From NCBI RefSeq assembly GCF_002237365.1, contig NZ_NMUO01000025.1, positions 1 to 42,430 on the forward strand: DNA of 42,430 nucleotides, in the 5' to 3' direction. Below, one piece after another: positions 6,674-15,864 of this stretch (positions within the stretch are counted from its first letter, which is position 1; each line of letters begins with the position of its first letter). This DNA comes from Zobellella denitrificans (GTDB taxonomy: Bacteria; Pseudomonadota; Gammaproteobacteria; Enterobacterales; Aeromonadaceae). The position numbers and the translations under genes are program-made. The notes below the pieces were generated by a model. It saw nothing but the letters and a program-made list of their open reading frames with translations, was not told where the DNA came from and ran no database searches.

Positions 6674-8592
6674 CCGGCGGGGGGACTGGCCAGCAACTGT
6701 GCCACTTCCCCGAACCGCTGCCGCTCCAGGGCGCCGAAGCCGGGCTTGCCCCTGGCCTTGAGCCGGTTGAGCAGGGGCGTGCTGATGCCGCACAGGAAGC
6801 AGGCCAGGCTGTGGGTGCTGAGCGGGGTACCATCCTCCTGCTGCAGCGCCCGGCACCACTGCTCCAGTTGGGCTGGTGCGGGCAGGGGCGGCAACGCTGG
6901 GGCCGGCAGCCGGGCGGGCCGGCCGGCGCACACCGAGCAGTGGCCACAACGGACCGGGGCCTGGTGATCGGCGAAGTAGCCGGCCAGGCGCCGGCTCAGG
7001 CAGTCGTCGCTCTCGAAGAAGTCGATCATCTCCTCCAGCCGGCTGAGCTCGCTGCGCTCCTTCTGCCGGAAGAGGGCATGCAGCCGCGCGGCTTCCGCCT
7101 CCGGATCGAAACCGGACTGCAGCACCCGGTACACCTCGATCATCTGTTTGCTTTCCAGGCTGATCCAGCCCTGTTGGTGCAGGTAGTCGAGGGCGCGGAT
7201 CACCCGCTGCCGCTCGCCGCCGGCGCGCTGCCGGATGGCCTCGAAATTCACCTGGCACCAGCTGCGGGCCTGGGGCGAGCCGTCGAACAACTGCCGCAGA
7301 AAGGCCTGGCGCTCGCCCTGGAAGGCGGCGAGGATCTCCTCGCGCGGCTTGATAAACTTGAAGCGATAATCGGCGAAATAGCTGTATTGCGGCTCGATAA
7401 TGCCGTCCAGCTCCAGGTACACCAGCAGCGTCTTGAGCGGCAGCAGGCGGATGTTGGTGGCGTTGGAGAGCCGCAGCGGCATCAGTTCCCACTGGGGGCC
7501 GGCCTGCTGCAGTTCCCCGAGCAGGTCGCGGATGGCGGCGGGCTCGGGGGTGTCGCCGTAGACGAAGTTTTCCAGCACGTTGAGCCCGGCCCGGTTGCCC
7601 AGCAGGGTGCAGGTGGAAGGGTTGCCGTCGCGCCCGGCCCGGCCGATCTCCTGGCTGTAGTTCTCGATGGACTTGGGCAGATCGTAGTGGATCACCCGGC
7701 GGATATCGGCCTTGTCCACCCCCATGCCGAAGGCGATGGTGGCGACGATGCAGGGAACCCGCCCCTGCATGAAATCCTGCTGCAGCTGCTTGCGCAGATC
7801 CTGCTCCAGGCCGGCGTGGTAGGCCCGGGCGGGGATGCCGGCCGCCGCCAGGCGCTCGGCCAGCTGCTCGGCGCTGTGCTGCAGGGTCACGTAGACGATG
7901 GTGGACGAGCGGGGGGCTTCCGCCAGCAACTGCTGCAGGGCGGCGGCCTTGTCCTGCTCTTCCACCGGCAGCACCTGCAACTGTAGGTTGGGCCGGTAGA
8001 AGCCGGTGATCACCACATTTTCCTTAGGGATCGCGAACTTTTGCTGCATATCCTCGATGACTCTGGGGGTGGCGGTGGCGGTGAGCAGCAGCACCTGGGG
8101 AATGGCGAGCTGCTGGCGGTACTGGGGCAGCTTGAGGTAATCGGGGCGGAAGTTGTGGCCCCATTCGGAGATGCAATGGGCCTCGTCCACCACCAGCAGG
8201 GACAGCGGCACCCGGCCGATAAACTGGCGGAAGCGCTCGTTCTTCAGCCGCTCCACCGAAATCATCAGGATCTTGATGCGGCCCTCGCTCACCTCCTGCA
8301 TCACCCGCCGGCTCTCTTCCCAGCCCTGGCTGGAGTCGATGCTGGCGGCGGGAATGTTCAGCCGGCGCAGAAAGGCCAGCTGATCCTGCATCAGCGCCAG
8401 CAGGGGCGAGATCACCAGGGTCAGGTGCGGCAGCAGCAGCGCCGGCAACTGGTAGCACAGCGACTTGCCCGAGCCGGTGGGAAAGATGGCCGCCGCCGAC
8501 CGGCCGGCCAGCAACTGCTCTATCACCTGCTGCTGGCCCGGGCGCAGCGAGGAAAAACCAAAGGTCTGTTGCAGGGTGTGGTGGAGGTTCAT
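6670..8592 (-). CDS. RecQ-family ATP-dependent DNA helicase, HRDC-less
   Basis: All superfamily 2 RecQ motifs are present: FGFSSLRPGQQQVI (motif 0), PTGSGKSLCY (Walker A), VVDEAHCISEWGHNFRPDY (DEAH box and RecQ loop), LLTATATPRV, and ATIAFGMGVDKADIRRVIHYDLPKSIENYSQEIGRAGRDG. A zinc-binding region with DDCLSRR and CGHCSVC follows. The C-terminus is not an HRDC domain. It is a short module (ACFLCGISTPLLNRLKAR...FGALE) seen in a separate RecQ group, so this is likely a paralogue rather than the canonical RecQ. I chose Met at 8592 (MNLHHTLQQTFGF) because an upstream in-frame ATG at 8652 adds a non-homologous tail. No strong ribosome-binding site is visible at either. It unwinds 3'-5' DNA in repair and recombination. 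Confidence 0.9.
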   Translation of the reverse strand: MNLHHTLQQTFGFSSLRPGQQQVIEQLLAGRSAAAIFPTGSGKSLCYQLPALLLPHLTLVISPLLALMQDQLAFLRRLNIPAASIDSSQGWEESRRVMQEVSEGRIKILMISVERLKNERFRQFIGRVPLSLLVVDEAHCISEWGHNFRPDYLKLPQYRQQLAIPQVLLLTATATPRVIEDMQQKFAIPKENVVITGFYRPNLQLQVLPVEEQDKAAALQQLLAEAPRSSTIVYVTLQHSAEQLAERLAAAGIPARAYHAGLEQDLRKQLQQDFMQGRVPCIVATIAFGMGVDKADIRRVIHYDLPKSIENYSQEIGRAGRDGNPSTCTLLGNRAGLNVLENFVYGDTPEPAAIRDLLGELQQAGPQWELMPLRLSNATNIRLLPLKTLLVYLELDGIIEPQYSYFADYRFKFIKPREEILAAFQGERQAFLRQLFDGSPQARSWCQVNFEAIRQRAGGERQRVIRALDYLHQQGWISLESKQMIEVYRVLQSGFDPEAEAARLHALFRQKERSELSRLEEMIDFFESDDCLSRRLAGYFADHQAPVRCGHCSVCAGRPARLPAPALPPLPAPAQLEQWCRALQQEDGTPLSTHSLACFLCGISTPLLNRLKARGKPGFGALERQRFGEVAQLLASPPAG

Positions 8593-8769
8593 GGGCTGGA
8601 AACCTGAATATGCAGAGCATTGAAGCTTGCAGCGTGTCTTCTTGTTTCGCAACCCAGGGCGGCTAATTTCCCCCGTTTGGGGGATATGACCGGCAGAAAC
8701 TGGTCAACCAACAGCACTATAGGGGATTGGAACACCAGGATCGTGCAGATAATCAGCGAAAAGGCTGAG

Positions 8770-8788
8770 GCGCCCCGGCAAGGGGCGC
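8770..8788 (-). terminator. candidate terminator of yghU
   Basis: GCGCCCC (8770-8776) pairs with GGGGCGC (8782-8788) around a 5-nt loop. Read on the minus strand, the stem lies about 15 bp past the yghU stop and is followed by CTCAGCCTTTT, a poor U-tract. It is plausible but weak. Confidence 0.45.
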
Positions 8789-8803
8789 TCGTTATCCTTT
8801 CTT

Positions 8804-9676
8804 TCAGCCCTGTTCCAGCTTGTCCTGGGTCTTCAGTTCGAAGTCGCTGGCGTCGTGGCGCTCGTGCAGCTGCTCCTCGAGCGGGCCCGAGGTCCGGTTG
8901 ACCATGCGTCCGCGCCGCACGGCGGGGCGCCGGGCGATGGCGTCGGCCCAGCGTTGCACATGGGGATATTCATGGGCCGAGAGGAACTGGGCCGCCTCGT
9001 AGACCTGGTTGCGCACCAGGCCGCCGTACCAGGGCCAGATGGCCATGTCGGCGATGCTGTATTCCTCGCCGGCGATGTAGGGGCACTCGGCCAGCCGCCG
9101 GTTCAGCACGTCCAGCTGGCGTTTCACTTCCATGGCGTAGCGGTTGATGGGGTATTCGTACTTCTCCGGGGCATAGACGTAGAAATGGCCGAAACCGCCG
9201 CCCAGGATGGGAGCACTGGCCATCTGCCAGAACAGCCAGGACAGGCATTCGGTGCGCCCGGCGGGATCTTGGGGGAGGAAGGCGCCGAACTTTTCCGCCA
9301 GGTACAGCAGGATGGCGCCGGATTCGAATACCCGTTGCGGCGGCTGCACGCCGTGATCGACCAGGGCCGGTATCTTGGAGTTGGGGTTGACCGCCACGAA
9401 GCCGCTGCCGAACTGATCGCCTTCGCCGATGCGGATCAGGTGGGCGTCGTACTCGGCGCCTTCGAACCCCAGCGCCAGCAGTTCTTCCAGCATGATGGTG
9501 ACCTTGACCCCGTTGGGGGTGGCCAGGGAGTAGAGCTGCAGCGGGTGCCGGCCCACCGGCAGGGCCTGGTCGTGGGTAGGGCCGGCCACGGGCCTGTTGA
9601 TATGGGCGAAGGCGCCGCCGCTGGGGGCTTCCCATTTCCACACTTTGGGGGGAACGTAGGGGGTATCGCTCATCAT
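8804..9676 (-). CDS. yghU: glutathione S-transferase-like disulfide-bond oxidoreductase YghU
   Basis: The 290-residue protein matches E. coli YghU almost end to end: PPKVWKWEAPSGGAFAHINRPVAGPTH, LPVGRHPLQLYSLATPNG, TIMLEELLALG, NPNSKIPALVDH, RVFESGAILLYLAEKFG, GGGFGHFYVYAPEKYEYPINRY and NRTSGPLEEQLHERHDASDFE. It has a thioredoxin-like N-terminal domain and an alpha-helical C-terminal GST domain. YghU binds two glutathiones and has disulfide-bond reductase activity in the cytoplasm. It is transcribed alone on the minus strand. The start ATG could be either of two adjacent Met codons. Confidence 0.95.
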   Translation of the reverse strand: MMSDTPYVPPKVWKWEAPSGGAFAHINRPVAGPTHDQALPVGRHPLQLYSLATPNGVKVTIMLEELLALGFEGAEYDAHLIRIGEGDQFGSGFVAVNPNSKIPALVDHGVQPPQRVFESGAILLYLAEKFGAFLPQDPAGRTECLSWLFWQMASAPILGGGFGHFYVYAPEKYEYPINRYAMEVKRQLDVLNRRLAECPYIAGEEYSIADMAIWPWYGGLVRNQVYEAAQFLSAHEYPHVQRWADAIARRPAVRRGRMVNRTSGPLEEQLHERHDASDFELKTQDKLEQG

Positions 9677-9907
9677 GAAGTCCTCATCTGATGGTTGGAT
9701 GAGTCAGTGTATCAGGCTTTGACGGCGGTCGCGGCCGTCCCGGACGTCTGCACTCTCGTTATTTCAAAAAATTTAAACAATCCTGCCAAATCATTCCGAT
9801 TTTATCCCTGCTCCGGCTTCATTAGACTGGCTCCAAGTTCAACGAACGCCCTGATGGCGGACGTTAAAACCCACAAGTTTATTTCAAATTTTATGAAGAG
9901 GTGATTT

Positions 9908-10354
9908 ATGAACAAGGCGACCCTGATCTCCGTACTCCAGTCCAAGTCCGGTTGGGCCCCCCTGGCGCTGCGGCTGCCGGTGGGCATCATTTTCATGGCC
10001 CACGGCGCCCAGAAGCTGTTCGGCTGGTTCGGCGGCTACGGCCTGGAGGGCACCGGCCAGTGGATGGCGTCCATCGGCTTGGAGCCGGGCGTGCTGATGG
10101 CCTTCCTGGCCGGGGCGGGCGAGTTCTTCGGCGGGCTCTTTATCCTGCTCGGGTTGCTGACCCGGCCGGCGGCGCTGACCCTGGCCGTGACCATGCTGGT
10201 GGCCATCTTCGCGGTGCACGTCGAGAATGGCCTGTTCATGAGCAACGGCGGCTACGAGTTCGGCCTGGCGCTGCTGGCGGCTTCGGTCTCCCTGCTGTTC
10301 TCCGGCGCCGGCAAACTGGCCCTGGACCAGGCCCTGGCACAACGTCTGAATTGA
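9908..10354 (+). CDS. DoxX-family inner-membrane protein
   Basis: This 148-residue four-helix membrane protein has the DoxX signature: RLPVGIIFMAHGAQKLFGWFGGYGLEGTGQWM in helix 1, then FLAGAGEFFGGLFILLGLLTRPAAL and a helix pair ending LLFSGAGKLALDQAL. DoxX proteins are poorly defined. Some are linked to thiosulfate:quinone oxidoreductase or to oxidative-stress membrane complexes. The ATG at 9908 follows AAGAGGTGA. The gene lies 9 bp before the pirin gene and is clearly co-transcribed with it, a common doxX-pirin pairing that points to redox or quinone-related stress. The 231-bp upstream gap is AT-rich and should carry the promoter. Confidence 0.9.
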   Translation: MNKATLISVLQSKSGWAPLALRLPVGIIFMAHGAQKLFGWFGGYGLEGTGQWMASIGLEPGVLMAFLAGAGEFFGGLFILLGLLTRPAALTLAVTMLVAIFAVHVENGLFMSNGGYEFGLALLAASVSLLFSGAGKLALDQALAQRLN

Positions 10355-10363
10355 GGAGGAACC

Positions 10364-11053
10364 ATGATCAGCATCAGAAAGGCGGATGAGCGGGGCAGGG
10401 CCAACTTCGGTTGGCTCCACAGCCAACACACTTTTTCCTTCGGCAGCTACTACGATCCGGCACAGATGGGCTTTTCCCGGTTGCGGGTGATCAACGACGA
10501 CGCGGTGGCGCCGGGGGCGGGCTTCGACACCCACGGCCACCGGGACATGGAGATCATCAGCTATGTGCTGGAGGGCAGCATCGCCCACAAGGACAGCTCC
10601 GGCCACGAGGAAATCCTGAGTGCGGGGGAATTCCAGCTGATGTCCGCCGGCACCGGCATCCTGCACAGCGAGTTCAATCCGTCCAACAGCAGGCCGCTGA
10701 AGTTCCTGCAGATCTGGATAGAGCCCAACGCCCTCGGCGGCAAGCCCGGCTACCAGCAGAAGGACTTCGGCCGCGCGCCTGGCCTGACCCTGGTGGTCAG
10801 CCCGGACGGCGCCGAGGGCTCGCTGGTCATCAAGCAGGACGCCCGCCTGTACCAGCTGTGGCTGGGGCAGGGCGAAGAGGCCGGGCTGGAACTGGCTCCG
10901 GGGCGAAAGGCCTGGGTGCAGCTGGTGGAAGGGGAGCTCAGCGTCAACGGTGAGCGGCTGGCCCCCGGCGACGGCGCCGCCTTAAGCGGTGAAGCGCGGT
11001 TGAGCTTCAGCGCCGTCCAGCCGGTGCGGGCCCTGGTGTTCGACCTGCCCTGA
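10364..11053 (+). CDS. pirin-family bicupin (YhhW-like, probable quercetinase type)
   Basis: The 229-residue protein aligns along its length with E. coli YhhW: ISIRKADERGRANFGWL, HTFSFGSYYDPAQMGFSRLRVINDD, FDTHGHRDMEIISYVLEGSIAHKDS, EFQLMSAGTGILHSEFNPS and LKFLQIWIEPN. The metal-ligand set His-x-His and Glu of the first cupin (GHRDME and HSEFN regions) is intact, so metal binding is expected. YhhW degrades quercetin in vitro, but the physiological role is unclear. It follows doxX with a GAGGAGG ribosome-binding site inside the 9-bp gap. It converges with mhpR just 6 bp away. Confidence 0.9.
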   Translation: MISIRKADERGRANFGWLHSQHTFSFGSYYDPAQMGFSRLRVINDDAVAPGAGFDTHGHRDMEIISYVLEGSIAHKDSSGHEEILSAGEFQLMSAGTGILHSEFNPSNSRPLKFLQIWIEPNALGGKPGYQQKDFGRAPGLTLVVSPDGAEGSLVIKQDARLYQLWLGQGEEAGLELAPGRKAWVQLVEGELSVNGERLAPGDGAALSGEARLSFSAVQPVRALVFDLP

Positions 11054-11059
11054 ACCGCT

Positions 11060-11986
11060 TTAATCCCGCCCGGCACCGTCCTCGGTGCCGGGCGCCGTGC
11101 TGTCCGGCCTCTGCGCCTCTCCGACGGCCTGCGGGCTTTCCCCATCCTCCCGGGTCTCCTGCTGTTTCGGTTCTAGCTGCGCCCGCCGCTCGGCATCCTG
11201 TTGTTCCAACTGTTGCTCTATCTGGCCGACCATGGCTCTCAGGCTGGCCAGATAGCGCCGGGCGGCTTCCTCGATGGCCATGGCCTTGGAGATATAAATC
11301 AGGCTGAGGCAACCCAGCACCTGCTCTCCGTGGCGGATGGGCACGGCGATGGCGCCGATTTTCTCCTCCTCGCCCCATTCTCCGTAATTGGCGCCATAGC
11401 CCCTGGCCCGGGTCTGGCGGATCAGCTTGTCTACCCAGATGCGGTTGCGGGCCAGCCGGCCCTGGGTATCGTCGCGGGAGGCCAGCAGCGCCAGTATGCT
11501 CTCCCGTTCGGTGTCGGGGCAGTGGGCCAGATAGGCCCGGCCGGCGGCGGTCTGCAGCAGCGGCAGTCGCCGGCCCACCATGGAGCGGTGGAACGACAGC
11601 CGGCTGAAGCGGTGGGTGGTTTCCCGGATCACCATGGCGTCCACGTCCAGGGTGGTGATATCGGTGGGCCAGACCACCTCCTGCAATAGCTGGCCGAGCA
11701 GGGGGGCGGCCAGCTGGGAAATCCACTGCTCGTCGCGAAAGCCCTCGCTCAGCTCCCGCACCTTGATGCTTAGCCGGTAACTGTCGTCGGACTCGCTGCG
11801 CCGCACATAGCCTTCGTTTTGCAGGGTTTCGAGCAGGCGGCGCACCGTGGTGCGGTGCAGGCCGGTGGCATCGGCAAGCTGGCCGATGCGGGCGCCGCCG
11901 TCGAAACGGTTGAGGCTGTTGAGCAGGTCCAGGCCCCGGATCAGGCCGCGCACCGCCTTGTAATCGCTCTTGCTCTCGCTACTCAT
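11060..11986 (-). CDS. mhpR: IclR-family activator of the mhp genes, MhpR
   Basis: The protein has about 308 residues: an N-terminal winged HTH (KAVRGLIRGLDLLNSLNRFDGG, GLHRTTVRRLLETLQNEGYVRR) and an IclR effector domain. It matches E. coli MhpR closely, for instance EGFRDEQWISQLAAPLLGQLLQEVVWPTD, DAMVIRETTHRFSRLSFHRSMVGRRLPLL and EEKIGAIAVP. I chose Met at 11986 because the 48 residues upstream in frame are not homologous. MhpR activates hydroxyphenylpropionate catabolism on binding the substrate. It diverges from mhpA and has binding sites at 12016-12030 and 18853-18867. A Gln/Glu-rich C-terminal tail of about 40 residues beyond the usual end is unusual. Confidence 0.95.
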   Translation of the reverse strand: MSSESKSDYKAVRGLIRGLDLLNSLNRFDGGARIGQLADATGLHRTTVRRLLETLQNEGYVRRSESDDSYRLSIKVRELSEGFRDEQWISQLAAPLLGQLLQEVVWPTDITTLDVDAMVIRETTHRFSRLSFHRSMVGRRLPLLQTAAGRAYLAHCPDTERESILALLASRDDTQGRLARNRIWVDKLIRQTRARGYGANYGEWGEEEKIGAIAVPIRHGEQVLGCLSLIYISKAMAIEEAARRYLASLRAMVGQIEQQLEQQDAERRAQLEPKQQETREDGESPQAVGEAQRPDSTAPGTEDGAGRD

Positions 11987-12015
11987 TATTAAAAAAATCC
12001 TTGTTAAACAGCTGC

Positions 12016-12030
12016 GTGCACCTAGTGCAC
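12016..12030. promoter_or_regulatory. MhpR operator 1 (mhpR-mhpA intergenic)
   Basis: GTGCACCTAGTGCAC is a 6-3-6 palindrome. The E. coli MhpR operator, as I recall it, is GGTGCACCTGGTGCACA, so the core is nearly identical. Its centre (12023) is 48 bp upstream of the -10 box at 12071, about -60 from the likely start. E. coli MhpR binds centred at -58. The same motif with the same spacing recurs at 18853. Confidence 0.9.
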
Positions 12031-12047
12031 AGCTGGTCGGTTTTTCA

Positions 12048-12076
12048 TTGCCGCAATTCTGGGGGCTTTTTATACT
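12048..12076 (+). promoter_or_regulatory. sigma-70 promoter of mhpABCDFE
   Basis: TTGCCG (12048-12053) and TATACT (12071-12076) are separated by 17 bp, just downstream of the MhpR operator. The poor -35 half suits activator dependence. The likely transcript has a leader of about 240 nt before mhpA, in which I see no clear structured element or gene. Confidence 0.8.
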
Positions 12077-12324
12077 CGGTCCATCGGTCAAGGAACGCAA
12101 CAAGGGAGAAACAATTATGCAAGCTTGCACCGCCGATTGTTACAACCCGCGCCGGGGCTGGCCCTGACCGGCCCTCCATGATGACCGCTCCCGGGCCCCG
12201 GGCCCGAGTTTAGCAACCCATTCAAGCGCCTGACAGCAAGGTTCCGCCCGCCGGAGCCGACGGGCAAGGCTTGCCCGCTGCCGGACCCAAGGCATCAAGT
12301 TTCACCGATTCAGGAGTGAAGAAC

Positions 12325-13995
12325 GTGACAGCAACAACCCATACAACCCAGGGCAGCCATGCCCACTTCGACGCCGACGTGGTGATTGCCGGCGCCGGCC
12401 CGGTCGGACTGATGATTGCCAACTACCTGGGGCACTGCGGTGTCGAGGTCATGGTGGTGGAAAAACTGGATACCCTGATCGACTTTCCCCGCGCCATCGG
12501 GCTGGACGACGAAAGCCTGCGTACCTTCCAGGCGGTGGATCTCGCCGAGCAGGTGCTGCCTCACACCACGCCCATGCACGCCATGCGCTTCCTCACTCCC
12601 AAGGGGCGTTGCTTCGCCGACATCCAGCCCAACACCGACGAGTTTGGCTGGTCGCGCCGCAACGCCTTTATCCAGCCCCTGGCGGACAAGGTGCTGTACG
12701 ACGGCCTGGCCCGCTTCGACAAGGTCAGGGTGTTGTTCTCCCGCGACCTGCAGGCGTTCAGCCAGGATGGGGAAGGGGTCAGCCTGACGCTGGCCGGTCC
12801 CCAGGGGGAAGAACGGCTGCGCGCCCGCTACCTGGTGGCCTGCGACGGCGGCAACAGCCTGGTGCGCCGCACCCTGGACATCAGTTTCGACGGCAAGACG
12901 GCGCCCAACCAGTGGATAGTGATCGACGTGCGCAACGATCCCCTGGGCACCCCCAATATCTACATGTGCTGTGACGCCGAGCGGCCCTATGTGTCCGCGG
13001 CCCTGCCCCACGGCATCCGCCGTTTCGAATTTATGGTGATGCCGGGCGAGACCGAGGAACAGCTGAGCCGGCCGGAAGAGCTGCAACGGCTGCTGGCCAA
13101 GGTGCTGCCGGATCCGACCCGGGTCGACGTCATCCGCCAGCGGGTCTACACCCACAATGCACGCCTGGCCGGCGAGTTCCGCCGCGGTCGTATCCTGCTG
13201 GCCGGCGACGCCGCCCATATCATGCCGGTGTGGCAGGGGCAGGGTTACAACAGCGGCATGCGCGACGCCAGCAACCTGGCGTGGAAGCTGGCGCTGGTGG
13301 TCCAGGGCCTGGCCGGCGACGAACTGCTCGACAGCTACCAGCAGGAGCGCCGGGATCACGCCAGGGCGATGATCGATCTGTCGGTCACCGCCGGCCATGT
13401 GCTGGCGCCGCCGAAGAAGTGGCAGGCCAGCCTGCGCGACGGCATCTCCTGGCTGCTCAACTACATACCGCCGGTCAAGCGTTACTTCCTGGAAATGCGC
13501 TTCAAGCCCATGCCCCAGTACCACCAGGGGGTGCTGGTCGAGCCGACGCCCAAGCTGAAGCAGTCGCCGGTGGGCAAGCTGTTTATTCAACCCAAGGTGC
13601 GGCTGGGCGAGCAGGTGCTGCTGCTGGACGAGGTCATCGGCCGTCGTTTCGCGGTCATCGCCTGGGGCACGGATCCCACTTATGGCCTGAGCGCGGAGGA
13701 GCTGGCCCACTGGCAGCGCCTCGGCACCCGCTTTATTCAGGTGGTGCCCTCGGTGCAGTTGCAGGCCGAGGCCAGCCTGGCGGAAGGGGTCATTCGCATC
13801 GGCGACGAGAGCGGGCGGCTCAAGGAGTGGTTCGGCCGCTATCCGGCGTCCATCGCGGTGCTGCGCCCGGATCGCTTCGTGGCCGGCATCGCCATTCCCC
13901 AGACCCTGGAGCCCCTGTGCCGGCAACTGCGCCAGGTGCTCAAGGCAAAAAACCAACCCCAACAGGCGCCGGCCGCGGCGCGCAAGGTGGCCTGA
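12325..13995 (+). CDS. mhpA: 3-(3-hydroxyphenyl)propionate hydroxylase
   Basis: This FAD flavoprotein monooxygenase hydroxylates 3-(3-hydroxyphenyl)propionate to the 2,3-dihydroxy form with NADH and O2. It contains the Rossmann GxGxxG ([18 protein letters not shown]), the DG motif ([18 protein letters not shown]) and the second FAD motif [20 protein letters not shown]. Identity to E. coli MhpA is obvious over the whole length ([23 protein letters not shown]). I place the start at GTG 12325, about 8 nt after AGGAG (12312-12316), giving 556 residues against 554 in E. coli. An in-frame TTG at 12271 and a GTG at 12316 are less likely, the latter because it overlaps the ribosome-binding site. It is first in the operon and 1 bp from mhpB. 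Confidence 0.95.
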   Translation: MTATTHTTQGSHAHFDADVVIAGAGPVGLMIANYLGHCGVEVMVVEKLDTLIDFPRAIGLDDESLRTFQAVDLAEQVLPHTTPMHAMRFLTPKGRCFADIQPNTDEFGWSRRNAFIQPLADKVLYDGLARFDKVRVLFSRDLQAFSQDGEGVSLTLAGPQGEERLRARYLVACDGGNSLVRRTLDISFDGKTAPNQWIVIDVRNDPLGTPNIYMCCDAERPYVSAALPHGIRRFEFMVMPGETEEQLSRPEELQRLLAKVLPDPTRVDVIRQRVYTHNARLAGEFRRGRILLAGDAAHIMPVWQGQGYNSGMRDASNLAWKLALVVQGLAGDELLDSYQQERRDHARAMIDLSVTAGHVLAPPKKWQASLRDGISWLLNYIPPVKRYFLEMRFKPMPQYHQGVLVEPTPKLKQSPVGKLFIQPKVRLGEQVLLLDEVIGRRFAVIAWGTDPTYGLSAEELAHWQRLGTRFIQVVPSVQLQAEASLAEGVIRIGDESGRLKEWFGRYPASIAVLRPDRFVAGIAIPQTLEPLCRQLRQVLKAKNQPQQAPAAARKVA

Positions 13996-13996
13996 G

Positions 13997-14941
13997 ATGA
14001 GCGTCTATCTGCATTGCCTGTCCCACACTCCGCTGATCGGTCATGTGGATCCCGCGCCCGCCGTGGTGGCGGAGGTGGACGCCACCATCGCCGCCGCCCG
14101 GGAGCGCATCGCCCGCTTCGATCCGGAGCTGGTGATCCTGTTCTCGCCGGATCACTACAACGGCTTCTTCTACGACATCATGCCGTCCTTCTGCATCGGC
14201 ATGGCGGCCCGGGCCATCGGTGACTTCGGCACCGCCGCCGGCGAGCTGCCGGTGCCCCAGGCGCTGGCGGAAGATTGCGCCCGCAGCGTGCTGGCCCAGG
14301 GCATAGACGCCGCCGTGTCTTACCGCATGCAGGTGGATCACGGCTTTGCCCAGCCGCTGGAATTCCTGCTGGGCGGCATCGACCGGGTGCCGGTGATCCC
14401 GGTGTTCATCAACTCGGTGGCCGTGCCCCTGCCCAGCTTCCAGCGTGCCCGCCTGCTGGGCGAGGCCATCGGCCGCTTTGCCCGCCGCCTGGACCAGCGG
14501 GTGCTGCTGATCGGCTCCGGCGGCCTGTCCCACCAGCCGCCGGTGCCGGAGCTGGCCACCGCCAACGAACACCTGGCCGACCGGCTCAAGGGCAGCGGCC
14601 GTGATCTGCCGGCGGCGGAGCGCGAGGCCCGCACCCAGCGGGTGATCGCGGCGGCGCGGGGCTTCGTCACCGATCCGCACAGCCTGTACCCGCTCAATCC
14701 CGAGTGGGATCGGCAGTTTATGGCCACCCTGGCGGAAGGCCGCCTGGCCGAGCTGGACGGGCTCGGCAACGACGATCTATCGGCCCTGGCCGGCAAGTCG
14801 GCCAACGAGGTCAAGACCTGGGTGGCGGCCTTCGCCGCGCTCTCGGCCTACGGTCCCTATGGAGTGGACCACGGTTACTACCGCGCCATCCCCGAGTGGA
14901 TTGCCGGCTTCGGCTCGATCAGCGCGGCCCCGCTGCGTTGA
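13997..14941 (+). CDS. mhpB: 2,3-dihydroxyphenylpropionate / 2,3-dihydroxycinnamate 1,2-dioxygenase
   Basis: The 314-residue protein is exactly the E. coli MhpB length and belongs to the class III (LigB-type) Fe(II) extradiol dioxygenases. It carries LSHTPLIGH near the N-terminus and the metal and acid-base region [22 protein letters not shown], plus [15 protein letters not shown] and [17 protein letters not shown]. It cleaves the catechol ring next to the hydroxyls (meta cleavage) to give 2-hydroxy-6-oxonona-2,4-dienedioate. The ATG follows the mhpA stop by one base, so translation is coupled. Confidence 0.95.
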   Translation: MSVYLHCLSHTPLIGHVDPAPAVVAEVDATIAAARERIARFDPELVILFSPDHYNGFFYDIMPSFCIGMAARAIGDFGTAAGELPVPQALAEDCARSVLAQGIDAAVSYRMQVDHGFAQPLEFLLGGIDRVPVIPVFINSVAVPLPSFQRARLLGEAIGRFARRLDQRVLLIGSGGLSHQPPVPELATANEHLADRLKGSGRDLPAAEREARTQRVIAAARGFVTDPHSLYPLNPEWDRQFMATLAEGRLAELDGLGNDDLSALAGKSANEVKTWVAAFAALSAYGPYGVDHGYYRAIPEWIAGFGSISAAPLR

Positions 14942-14979
14942 TCCTTTTTCCTCATTACCATGACAACAGGAACCAGACT

Positions 14980-15843
14980 ATGACAAGCCAACATCTTACC
15001 GAAGCCGCCACCAGCCGTTTCGTCCGCATCCGGGAAGGCGAGCTCGACCTGCAACTGCACTACAACGACTGCGGCCAGGGCGAGCGGGTGGTGGTCATGC
15101 TGCACGGCTCCGGTCCCGGCGCCAGCGGCTGGGCCAACTTCAACCGCAACGTCGCCCCCCTGGTGGACGCCGGTTTCCGGGTGATACTGCTGGACTGCCC
15201 GGGCTGGAGCAAGAGCGACAGCATCGTCTGCGAGGGCTCCCGCTCCGATCTCAACGCCACCGCCCTCAAGGGGTTGCTGGACGCCCTCGATATCGAAAGG
15301 GTGGACATCATCGGCAACTCCATGGGTGGTCACAGCACCGTGGCCTTCGCCCTGCGTTATCCGGCGCGCCTCGGCAAGCTGATCCTGATGGGCGGCGGCA
15401 CCGGCGGCGCCAGCCTGTTCACCCCCATGCCCACCGAGGGCATCAAGCGCCTGCAGGGGCTCTACCGCGGCCCGACCATCGACAACCTCAAGGCGATGAT
15501 GGACATCTTCGTCTACGACACCTCGGATCTCACCGAGGAGCTGTTCCAGGCCCGGCTCGACAACATGCTGGCGCGCCGGGATCACCTGGAGAACTTCGTC
15601 AAGAGCATCGAGGCCAACCCCAGGCAGTTCCCGGACTTCAGCCCGCGACTCGGGGAAATTACCGCCGAGACCCTGGTGATCTGGGGCCGGCAGGATCGCT
15701 TCGTGCCCATGGACACCGGCCTGCGCCTGGTGGCCGGCCTGCCCAACGCCGAGCTGCACCTGTTCAACCGCTGCGGCCACTGGGCCCAGTGGGAACACGC
15801 CGACAAGTTCAACCGCATGGTGCTGGACTTCCTGACCCACTGA
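14980..15843 (+). CDS. mhpC: 2-hydroxy-6-oxonona-2,4-dienedioate hydrolase
   Basis: This alpha/beta-hydrolase of 287 residues cleaves the C-C bond of the meta-cleavage product, releasing succinate (or fumarate) and 2-hydroxypenta-2,4-dienoate. Visible features are the oxyanion region [15 protein letters not shown], the nucleophile elbow GNSMGGHS, the acid region [16 protein letters not shown] and the catalytic His in [17 protein letters not shown]. The start at ATG 14980 gives the family length, and the 38-bp gap after mhpB contains ACAGGAACC. An upstream in-frame extension overlapping mhpB is not credible. Confidence 0.95.
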   Translation: MTSQHLTEAATSRFVRIREGELDLQLHYNDCGQGERVVVMLHGSGPGASGWANFNRNVAPLVDAGFRVILLDCPGWSKSDSIVCEGSRSDLNATALKGLLDALDIERVDIIGNSMGGHSTVAFALRYPARLGKLILMGGGTGGASLFTPMPTEGIKRLQGLYRGPTIDNLKAMMDIFVYDTSDLTEELFQARLDNMLARRDHLENFVKSIEANPRQFPDFSPRLGEITAETLVIWGRQDRFVPMDTGLRLVAGLPNAELHLFNRCGHWAQWEHADKFNRMVLDFLTH

Positions 15844-15864
15844 ATGCCGAGAGAGGGCAAACCG

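Noticed and set aside
12077-12324. Riboswitch or leader ORF in the ~240-nt mhpA leader
   Set aside because: No strong terminator/antiterminator pair and no credible short ORF with a ribosome-binding site could be identified.
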